Origin: an uncultured Fluviicola sp.
GTDB taxonomy: Bacteria > Bacteroidota > Bacteroidia > Flavobacteriales_D > Crocinitomicaceae
Assembly (NCBI RefSeq): GCF_902168135.1
Contig: NZ_CABHOL010000017.1
Location: 186,001-250,000, forward strand
DNA: 64,000 bases
Direction: 5' to 3'
The notes beneath the pieces are model-generated. The model saw nothing but the letters and a program-made list of their open reading frames with translations, was not told the origin of the DNA and did no database searches. Shown piece by piece: positions 58,045 through 64,000 of the stretch; the stretch's first letter is position 1; the number at the start of each line of letters is the position of its first letter. A program made the position numbers and the translations under genes.

Positions 58045-59389
58045 GAGTTTTTGATTGGTTTAACCACTTTTCGGGGTCAACCCATTTGTAAAGTATTATT
58101 AAAAGGAAAAAAGGCATGATCGGGGTTTTTAAGCGGACAAGTGTCCCGAAAAGTCCGGAAGTCAACCCTACGAAATAACCCAAAATTAAAACCAGGAACA
58201 AGGCATACAAATAGAAGGCATTATCCCGTAATTCGGTGTTGTTAGCGAGTCCCTGTTTTCGGGATACGAAGAAACGAATGCATAAATAGAGAATAAAGAG
58301 GTTCTCCAACCCGTTCAGCAAGATGAAAATTCCGTCGGCTTCCCATAAAAAAGGCCGGAAAAGCGCTGTGATAATTGCCTCGGGAGCAACCAACAGGAGA
58401 TTGACACCTACAAACTCTTCGATGCTCAGGTAGTACCTTTTTCCGGTATAACCCGCATTATTCAGCATGTCCTTTTGGATTACTTCAGCTGTTTGAAATA
58501 CAGATTCTGCAGAATATTCCCCGAAGGAGGCTGCACTACTGAAATAATAGGCGATACTTCCTATAGCTAAAGAGATCCCGACAATCCGGGTTAAGAATTT
58601 AATGACGAATGATTTGTTCTTGTTGACTTTAAATATCAAAATCATCAATAGGGGAATGACTGTACAGATTACCAGGAAGGGCCTGATCGAATAGAGCAGG
58701 TAATAAGATAGAAGCAGGCTGAAGAGAATTCCTGCGAGGGATTTATATTCTTTTCGAATGATTTTAAGAATGCACATTGTCAATACGAATATGGCACAAA
58801 TTGCAATGGTGTCTTTGATAAGTCCGGTGCACCAAAATGCTACCGAAGGAATGAATAAGCATGCCAGTGCCACGTAGCTGGTTTTTGTAAGCAGGACTTT
58901 ATTCATGTATCGGAAGAACTTCCATGAAATACTTGCGGATATTACCGAGAAGAACAGGTTGAGCGTCAGGTAACTTCCAAAAGAGAAGAATGACAGGAAA
59001 TTGGCGATTTTGCAGACAAACCAAGAGTTTGGCTCGGTGTAAATCCAGCTTGGCGGTTTTCCGACCCTGAAAAAATAGTTCGGAATGTAATCCCTTGGCG
59101 GGGTAGAAACTAATTCATGCCAGTAAGCCCGGGGGTTGTCGAATAGTAAGAGGTTCAGTTTTTTAGCACCCTGCCAGTAGAAAACAGTATCACCATGCCT
59201 TTCATAATAGAGGATATAGACCAGTCCGAACGCCAGCCCCATTCCGATTTTCCAATAGAAATGCATCAGGAAGAAGCGATATTCAGGGTTCTGTTTATTG
59301 TTTGCATGAATAACGTGAGCAATGATTATGAAAATCAGCAGCCATCCTACGAATGAAACAATATCAACACTGTCGAAAAACTCAAACAT
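58016..59389 (-). CDS. Multi-pass membrane protein of unknown function in the polysaccharide operon
   Basis: 457 residues with about ten to twelve hydrophobic segments and a larger loop after the third segment (about residues 75-125, with NPRAYWHELVSTPPRDYIPN). The topology resembles O-antigen ligase/polymerase or GT-C enzymes, but I see no certain motif. It starts 2 bases after rlmH and overlaps fkbM by 29 bases. An acyltransferase or oligosaccharyltransferase role is possible. Function unassigned. Confidence 0.6.
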   Translation of the reverse strand: MFEFFDSVDIVSFVGWLLIFIIIAHVIHANNKQNPEYRFFLMHFYWKIGMGLAFGLVYILYYERHGDTVFYWQGAKKLNLLLFDNPRAYWHELVSTPPRDYIPNYFFRVGKPPSWIYTEPNSWFVCKIANFLSFFSFGSYLTLNLFFSVISASISWKFFRYMNKVLLTKTSYVALACLFIPSVAFWCTGLIKDTIAICAIFVLTMCILKIIRKEYKSLAGILFSLLLSYYLLYSIRPFLVICTVIPLLMILIFKVNKNKSFVIKFLTRIVGISLAIGSIAYYFSSAASFGEYSAESVFQTAEVIQKDMLNNAGYTGKRYYLSIEEFVGVNLLLVAPEAIITALFRPFLWEADGIFILLNGLENLFILYLCIRFFVSRKQGLANNTELRDNAFYLYALFLVLILGYFVGLTSGLFGTLVRLKTPIMPFFLLIILYKWVDPEKWLNQSKTRESEKTVNQ

Positions 59390-59391
59390 AC

Positions 59392-59865
59392 CTATTGGTG
59401 ATGATAAGGTTCGTTTCTCAAAATAGTCATTGCACGATATACCTGTTCAATGAAAAACAAGCGGATCATTTGATGGGAAAAAGTCATTCGGGATAATGAG
59501 ATTTTTCCGTTTGCGCGCTGGTAAACGTCATCACTGAACCCGTAAGGTCCGCCAACAACAAAGAAAATGTGTTTTCCACCACGGTTAAATTGATCCTGGA
59601 GGTAGTTGGAAAAATCCAGGGAACTGTATTCCTTGCCTTTTTCATCCAAAAGAATAAGTGTGTCTGCAGCACCTACTTTTTCAAGGATCAATTCTCCTTC
59701 ACGCTGTTTGACCTGATTTTGGGATAAACTTTTGGCTTGTTTGATGTCCGGAATAATCTGCATTTGGAATGAAATATAATGGCGAAGCCGTTTTAAGTAT
59801 TCCTGTTCTCCTTCTTCCAGGAATTTCTTTCCCGTTTTGCCAATACAAAGTAGTGTTACCTGCAT
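59392..59865 (-). CDS. rlmH: 23S rRNA (pseudouridine1915-N3)-methyltransferase RlmH
   Basis: SPOUT-class methyltransferase that modifies pseudouridine 1915 in helix 69 of 23S rRNA. 157 residues. Starts MQVTLLCIGKTGKKFLEEG and has the knotted SAM site FFVVGGPYGFSDDVYQRANG, then SLSRMTFSHQMIRLFFIEQV and YHH at the C-terminus. It is the first gene of an otherwise polysaccharide-only series, 2 bases ahead of the next gene. Its -7 promoter box lies 4 bases before the ATG. Confidence 0.97.
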   Translation of the reverse strand: MQVTLLCIGKTGKKFLEEGEQEYLKRLRHYISFQMQIIPDIKQAKSLSQNQVKQREGELILEKVGAADTLILLDEKGKEYSSLDFSNYLQDQFNRGGKHIFFVVGGPYGFSDDVYQRANGKISLSRMTFSHQMIRLFFIEQVYRAMTILRNEPYHHQ

Positions 59866-59869
59866 GCGA

Positions 59870-59877
59870 CGAATATA
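59870..59877 (-). promoter_or_regulatory. -7 box 4 bases before the rlmH start codon
   Basis: On the minus strand TATATTCG followed by TCGC and ATG. This is close to TAnnTTTG and would give a leaderless or nearly leaderless mRNA for rlmH. No TTG is seen at the -33 distance. Confidence 0.4.
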
Positions 59878-60001
59878 CGAAAATTGTAGTTAGTGCCCCA
59901 GGCGAGTTGGAGCGAAGGCCGTTTTTTTAAGTTATTCCTCCGCAGAAAGAAAGATAATCTATGAAAATGGTAGAGAATTAGCGGAATTTCATTTTAGGCA
60001 T

Positions 60002-60009
60002 TATATTTG
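60002..60009 (+). promoter_or_regulatory. Candidate -7 box of the DUF4783-like gene
   Basis: TATATTTG, a perfect TAnnTTTG, ends 29 bases before the ATG at 60039. No TTG at the -33 distance. Confidence 0.45.
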
Positions 60010-60038
60010 TTGATGCAGGTTCAAATAACAATTGAAAT

Positions 60039-60416
60039 ATGGGCTTTATTTTATCACTTATAGCTTCCTTGGTTTTATCTCTTCATACTGTTACGGATGC
60101 AAATTTCACGGCTGTGGAACAAGCATTTGGCAGGGAAGATGCAGCTAAAATTGTTTCCTACGGAAAAGACAAGATCCTGCTTCAAATTCAGGGAAGAGAA
60201 GGGGTTTATGCTCAATCACAAGCCACTCAATTGTTGAAAGATTTCTTTAACCGGAAACCCGTTTCCAGCTTTCGTTTTACTTTTAAAGGAAAGGAAAGTG
60301 ATGATTCTCCACTGACTACGGGAATTTATATCTCTAAAAGCGAATCCTTTCGCGTAACCATCAAATGGAAACACATTAATTCCGAGTTGAAGATCGAATC
60401 ACTCTCTATCGAGTAA
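60039..60416 (+). CDS. Predicted secreted DUF4783-like protein
   Basis: 125 residues. Short hydrophobic N-terminus (MGFILSLIASLVLSLHTVTD) that looks like a signal peptide, then an alpha/beta domain with FTAVEQAFGREDAAKIVSYG, LLKDFFNRKPVSSFRFTFKG and YISKSESFRVTIKWKHINSE. This matches the NTF2/SnoaL-like pattern of DUF4783 proteins. Function unknown. It precedes nadC by 54 bases, and nadC has its own promoter-like box, so cotranscription is uncertain. Confidence 0.75.
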   Translation: MGFILSLIASLVLSLHTVTDANFTAVEQAFGREDAAKIVSYGKDKILLQIQGREGVYAQSQATQLLKDFFNRKPVSSFRFTFKGKESDDSPLTTGIYISKSESFRVTIKWKHINSELKIESLSIE

Positions 60417-60458
60417 TTCAAAAGAGCGTTTTTGAATTCGTCATTTTGCATTTTGAAT

Positions 60459-60466
60459 TAACTTTG
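60459..60466 (+). promoter_or_regulatory. -7 box 4 bases before the nadC start codon
   Basis: TAACTTTG, a perfect TAnnTTTG, followed by TTCT and the ATG at 60471. The transcript would be leaderless or nearly so. No TTG lies at the -33 distance. Confidence 0.45.
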
Positions 60467-60470
60467 TTCT

Positions 60471-61304
60471 ATGTTTGACGAGATTATAAAAAACGCCCTT
60501 CAGGAAGATTTGGGTGATGGTGACCATTCCTCATTAGCGTGTATTCCTTCCAATGCTTCGGGAATTGCAAAATTATTGGTGAAAGATACCGGGATTCTTG
60601 CCGGAGTGGAAGTAGCCAAAAAAGTATGCGAGCTGGTAGATCCGAACCTTGTTTTTGAAGAACTTTTAGCTGACGGAACTTCAGTAAAGCCCGGAGATGT
60701 TGCTTTTTATTTGAAAGGAAGTGCCCGTTCCATATTAGCGGCTGAACGTACTTTGTTGAACTTTATGCAGCGCATGTCAGGAATTGCTACGCAGACAAAG
60801 AGCTATGTGGATTTATTGGAAGGTACTCAAACCAGGTTGCTCGATACGCGAAAAACAACTCCCGGAGTTCGCTACATGGAAAAATGGGCTGTACGTATCG
60901 GGGGAGGGATGAACCACCGTTTTGCGCTGTATGATATGATTATGTTGAAAGACAATCATGTGGATTTTGCGGGTGGAATCAAAGAAGCGATCCTTCGAAC
61001 GCGGGAATACCTGAAAAGTACCGGAAAATCCCTGAAAGTTGAAATTGAAGTACGCAATATTGCGGAATTGAATCAGGTGCTTGAAACGGGAATGGTTGAC
61101 CGTATTATGCTGGATAATTTTACTCCCGAGCTGCTCAAAGAAGCCATTGAGATCATTGATAAGCGCTATGAAACAGAAGCTTCCGGTGGAATCACCCGGG
61201 AAACGATTCGTTCTTTTGCGGAAACAGGGGTTGACTTTATATCTGTTGGTGCATTAACACACAGTTTTGATAGTTTGGACATGAGCCTGAAAGCAAGCTT
61301 TTAG
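60471..61304 (+). CDS. nadC: Nicotinate-nucleotide pyrophosphorylase (carboxylating)
   Basis: De novo NAD synthesis: quinolinate + PRPP to nicotinate mononucleotide. 277 residues. Visible are EDLGDGDHSSLACIP, ERTLLNFMQRMSGIATQT, LLDTRKTTPGVRYMEKWAVR (PRPP and quinolinate binding) and MLKDNHVDFAGG, then MLDNFTPELLKEA and EASGGITRETIRSFAETGVD. Full length. nadA/nadB are not in the window. It is convergent with the phosphatase gene downstream, overlapping by 4 bases. Confidence 0.97.
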   Translation: MFDEIIKNALQEDLGDGDHSSLACIPSNASGIAKLLVKDTGILAGVEVAKKVCELVDPNLVFEELLADGTSVKPGDVAFYLKGSARSILAAERTLLNFMQRMSGIATQTKSYVDLLEGTQTRLLDTRKTTPGVRYMEKWAVRIGGGMNHRFALYDMIMLKDNHVDFAGGIKEAILRTREYLKSTGKSLKVEIEVRNIAELNQVLETGMVDRIMLDNFTPELLKEAIEIIDKRYETEASGGITRETIRSFAETGVDFISVGALTHSFDSLDMSLKASF

Positions 61305-63376
61305 TCCAGGTCTATCAGCATCATGCAGATATCATCCAATTGTTCTTCCGATCCCATCCATCTGAATAAGCTTTGTTCAATTTGCTTCAGGTGATTTTGC
61401 GGATTTGCATCGTATTGGTCCAGGACAAGCTTTTTTAATCCCGGTGTTTTAAGTTTTTTACCGGTTTTTTCTCCGAATTGGTCGATACATCCGTCGGAGA
61501 ATAGTAAGATGCGCTGATTCTTTTCGTAACTCATTTCATGGAGCTCAAAAGCCAGACTGGATTCTGATTTTCCAACGGGTCTTTTTGTTGGTTTAAGAAC
61601 CTTTATTTCGTCGGAATTTAAGATCCATAGCGGATTATTGGCCCCACAGAATCGCAATATCTGTTTTTCAGCATTGTAGCAGACTACTGAAATGTCCATA
61701 CCATCTGATAATTCCATCCCATCTGTCGTCAATAAGTAATTTTTCAGGTAGGAACTTACACGGGTCAACAGGTCGGCGGGATCAGCAATTTCCAGTAAGC
61801 GACTGGACTCATTGAGAGCGTTCATGCACAAGACACTCATCATTGCTCCCGGAACTCCATGTCCGGTGCAGTCTGCGACAGCGGCAAATTTCCAAACCTC
61901 GTCCCCGATGCGGATTCGTTTAACCCAATAGAAATCACCGGCTACAATGTCTTTCGGATAATAGAAAACTTTTAAATTGGGGATCAGGTTCTTGTAATAG
62001 GAGTTGCTTGGAAGTAAAGCATTTTGGATGCGTTTTGCATATTGGATACTGCTGGTGATCTCCGCATTTTTCTGTTCCAGCTCATTGCGCTGCTCAATGA
62101 CTTCCTTCGTTCTCAATTCCACTTCCGCTTCCAATTGGATGTTCAGGTTTTCTTTAAGTTCATTGGCTTCTGCCAGTACAGAGATAGATGCATCGTTCAT
62201 GATCTTAAATCGCTGCAGGATCCCGAATGTTAAAATGATCATTTCCACCGCAAACCCGATCTGCAAGCCGTTGTCTGCCAGGAAACTGTTTGGTATCACT
62301 CCGAAATTCCGCAGCACAAATGCAAAAACAGAAATCTGCAGAATGGAAAATGCGATCAAATAGGATTTGGCAGTGCGGGAACCTGTTCTCAGCGTAACGA
62401 TCAATGGGTAAATAATGAACAGGTTCAGAATGAGTGTCATTGCGTTGACGGTAACAGCTGAAATATTCATGAATGTCGTTCCCGGAATAAGACTGATTAC
62501 TACATTGATCAGTAATACTGTCTGGATGAACCGTACAATGGGTTTGATCTTGGGAGTATTGATCTGTAGTTCCAGGTAGCGATAGGTGAAATTCAGGAAG
62601 AAAAGAACTCCCAGTGATGCAAAGAAGGGATTGGCCCTGTTTGAAATAAAGTATTGATCTGTCCAGAGCCAGGTTGTACCGAATCCAAGTAAAGACATCT
62701 GGAGCAGGGTAAAAGAAGCTCCGTATAGTGTGTAAATGTAGGCGATCCGCTGTCGGAACAGAATACCGATTGCCAGGTTGAGGATAATGATAAAGATCAT
62801 CACCCCGAAAAGCAGCCCGTAGAATACCTGTTTGTTTCCGTGCTTCACCTGAATGTAAGAACCTTTTTCAAGAGAACTTTGAAAGTAAAACTGTTCTCCG
62901 CCATTGTTCACCCGGAATAAAAAACCATTCGTGCTGTGCGGATCAAGGCGGAGCGGAAAGATCAATTCACGGTTTCCGTTGTAGCGCCATGCAAACGGAC
63001 GTTGGTCGCCTCCCTTCGCAATCGGAACGAATGTACTGTTTCCTATCCGTTTATATACATCTACTTCATCAATGATGGGGTTGCTCAATTTGAGCATGCG
63101 GATAAGCCGGGAATCCGAAAGGTTTTTCGTTTCGAAATAGAACCAGACATCTTTCGTTTCAAATCCCAGGTTCACCATCCGGGAATTGATCGGTTTGAAT
63201 GCTTTTAAATGAGGTTTTATTTCCTGAAGAGTGGATTCCCTGGAAGAGGCAACATAGTATCTCAACTGATCTTCTTCCAGTTTCAGGAAATCATCGTGCT
63301 GGGTTATAGAAACCTGGGAGTTCGAGATAAAATGAACAACAGAGAGAAGAAATACAAGGAGATAATTTTTCACCAT
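61301..63376 (-). CDS. 7TMR-DISM receptor with PP2C/SpoIIE-type phosphatase domain
   Basis: 691 residues. A signal peptide (MVKNYLLVFLLSVVHFISNS) is followed by a 7TMR-DISMED2-like sensor domain (about residues 25-175), seven transmembrane segments (about 180-385), a coiled coil (LKENLNIQLEAEVELRTKEV and following, about 405-445) and a C-terminal SpoIIE-like serine phosphatase (YYPKDIVAGDFYWVKRIRIG; AAVADCTGHGVPGAMMSVLC with the metal-binding Asp; LFSDGCIDQFG). It would signal an extracellular ligand to a partner phosphoprotein, as in partner-switching pathways; no partner gene is adjacent. Its 3' end overlaps nadC by 4 bases (convergent). Confidence 0.9.
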   Translation of the reverse strand: MVKNYLLVFLLSVVHFISNSQVSITQHDDFLKLEEDQLRYYVASSRESTLQEIKPHLKAFKPINSRMVNLGFETKDVWFYFETKNLSDSRLIRMLKLSNPIIDEVDVYKRIGNSTFVPIAKGGDQRPFAWRYNGNRELIFPLRLDPHSTNGFLFRVNNGGEQFYFQSSLEKGSYIQVKHGNKQVFYGLLFGVMIFIIILNLAIGILFRQRIAYIYTLYGASFTLLQMSLLGFGTTWLWTDQYFISNRANPFFASLGVLFFLNFTYRYLELQINTPKIKPIVRFIQTVLLINVVISLIPGTTFMNISAVTVNAMTLILNLFIIYPLIVTLRTGSRTAKSYLIAFSILQISVFAFVLRNFGVIPNSFLADNGLQIGFAVEMIILTFGILQRFKIMNDASISVLAEANELKENLNIQLEAEVELRTKEVIEQRNELEQKNAEITSSIQYAKRIQNALLPSNSYYKNLIPNLKVFYYPKDIVAGDFYWVKRIRIGDEVWKFAAVADCTGHGVPGAMMSVLCMNALNESSRLLEIADPADLLTRVSSYLKNYLLTTDGMELSDGMDISVVCYNAEKQILRFCGANNPLWILNSDEIKVLKPTKRPVGKSESSLAFELHEMSYEKNQRILLFSDGCIDQFGEKTGKKLKTPGLKKLVLDQYDANPQNHLKQIEQSLFRWMGSEEQLDDICMMLIDLD

Positions 63377-63474
63377 GCCGGTTTAGTGCAATGTTTCAGT
63401 AAATCAAATACGCAAATAGCAATGGATTGGTTTTTGCTAAATTAAAAATATTTTGAATAGTTGTTTGTCTGTAA

Positions 63475-63849
63475 TTAGTTGTCTAACAAGTCGTCTTCTT
63501 CGTCCTTGTCTTTCCTGAAAGGGTTGACGAAAAAAGAAAATCCTGTGATGGCAAAACCTGCGATCAAAATATAGGTAAAATACCTTAAATGAAGTGTTTG
63601 GAATACGAACCCAATAAAGATGACCAATGATCCGATCCAGAATAAAATATTAAAGTCTTCCCATTTATCTTCCGGGATAAAACGGAATTGGATCAGGCTT
63701 AAAAGCAGTCCGGTGCCTCCGAAAACATAGAATCCAACTCGGATTGCACTGGGAATTCCAAAAGTATTCTGAGTGTAAAGTAAGATAGCACATGCCATTC
63801 CGAGGACATAACAGACGTTTGAAATGGCTTTTAATTGTTTGGCTATCAT
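63475..63849 (-). CDS. Small membrane protein with four predicted helices, unknown function
   Basis: 124 residues from the ATG at 63849 (MIAKQLKAISNVCYVLGMAC); the frame extends to 63948, but that segment overlaps another open frame and looks unnatural. Four hydrophobic segments of about 20 residues (YVLGMACAILLY; VGFYVFGGTGLLLSLIQF; ILFWIGSLVIFIGFVF; YFTYILIAGFAITGFSFFV) and an acidic tail DEEDDLLDN. I do not recognise the family. It starts 5 bases after the partial gene upstream, likely one operon. Confidence 0.7.
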   Translation of the reverse strand: MIAKQLKAISNVCYVLGMACAILLYTQNTFGIPSAIRVGFYVFGGTGLLLSLIQFRFIPEDKWEDFNILFWIGSLVIFIGFVFQTLHLRYFTYILIAGFAITGFSFFVNPFRKDKDEEDDLLDN

Positions 63850-63854
63850 ATTTT

Positions 63855-64000
63855 CTATAATTCGGAAGTTTCGTAAAAGGTACAAATATCTTCGCAAAAA
63901 GCTTCCAGCCTGTTGTGAGTTCCTTCGGAAAGGAGAATTTTCTGGCATTTAGGAAGGCTCTCCGAGATTCTTCTGATAGTCTGCAGGATCAACGGGTCTT
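63855..64000 (-). CDS. 3' end of an unidentified gene (starts beyond the window)
   Basis: Minus-strand frame with no stop from base 64000 to the TAG at 63855-63857. It encodes about 48 residues: PLILQTIRRISESLPKCQK, then ILLSEGTHNRLEAFCEDICT and FYETSEL. The composition is protein-like, with charged amphipathic helices, unlike the competing frame. It ends 5 bases before the start codon of the four-helix membrane protein. Family not recognised; the call would fail if a stop were found just beyond the window. Confidence 0.5.
   Translation of the reverse strand, partial: DPLILQTIRRISESLPKCQKILLSEGTHNRLEAFCEDICTFYETSEL

Noticed and set aside
63850-63948. Extended N-terminus of the four-helix membrane protein
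   Set aside because: The basic, unpatterned segment competes with a more protein-like frame; ATG 63849 begins the membrane domain.

Overview
The window looks like a chromosomal segment of a Bacteroidota bacterium, probably in Flavobacteriales (Crocinitomicaceae/Fluviicola-like is a guess from gene content). Evidence: fusA runs straight into rpsJ with no tuf between them; there are type IX secretion C-terminal sorting domains of both type A and type B; promoters have the Bacteroidota TTG-N19/20-TAnnTTTG form; Shine-Dalgarno sequences are mostly absent; and zinc-free L36 and S14 are present.

Region 1 (1-16143, all plus strand) is the str/S10/spc/alpha ribosomal supercluster: 3' part of fusA, then rpsJ, rplC-D-W-B, rpsS, rplV, rpsC, rplP, rpmC, rpsQ, rplN-X-E, rpsN, rpsH, rplF-R, rpsE, rpmD, rplO, secY, infA, rpmJ, rpsM, rpsK, rpsD, rpoA, rplQ. 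Two genes are too small for a 60-residue cut-off (rpmD, rpmJ). Hairpins after rpsJ, rpsH, rpsK, rpsD and rplQ, and promoter-like motifs before rplF and secY, suggest several transcription units.

Region 2 (16182-38410) is mixed housekeeping and accessory. It holds a type IX secreted protein, carA, eno, a small secreted protein paired with an 874-residue type B adhesin, an unusually isolated hutU, an OmpA-like protein, a DUF4403-type lipoprotein, a 58-residue lipoprotein, monomeric NADP isocitrate dehydrogenase, rdgB, an SDR/AraC pair, GNAT, PhnB-like and tandem SRPBCC proteins, and an asparagine synthetase. A short GIY-YIG nuclease gene follows, framed by inverted copies of a 23-base repeat with its stop codon inside one copy. 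Next to it is a 56-residue conserved-looking protein ending in a C-x-x-C motif.

Region 3 (38462-59865) is a surface polysaccharide locus: about ten glycosyltransferases, a nucleotide-sugar epimerase, an N-acetyl sugar amidotransferase, a dTDP-3-amino-sugar cassette (ketoisomerase, acetyltransferase, aminotransferase), a second asparagine-synthase-like amidotransferase, the Wzm/Wzt ABC exporter with a C-terminal glycan-binding domain on Wzt, an FkbM methyltransferase and two large membrane proteins. The distal nine genes (59865 down to 50015, minus strand) are nearly gapless and are led by the rRNA methyltransferase gene rlmH.

Region 4 (60039-64000) carries a DUF4783-like protein, nadC, a 7TMR-DISM/PP2C-type phosphatase, a small four-helix membrane protein and the 3' end of an unidentified gene.

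No tRNA, rRNA, CRISPR array, insertion sequence or prophage was seen. No intergenic stretch exceeds 300 bases; the longest (20370-20642, 23640-23907, 31291-31565) hold terminators and promoters. The most distinctive items are the repeat-framed GIY-YIG unit, the small C-x-x-C protein, and four genes whose -7 promoter box sits only 4-6 bases before the start codon.
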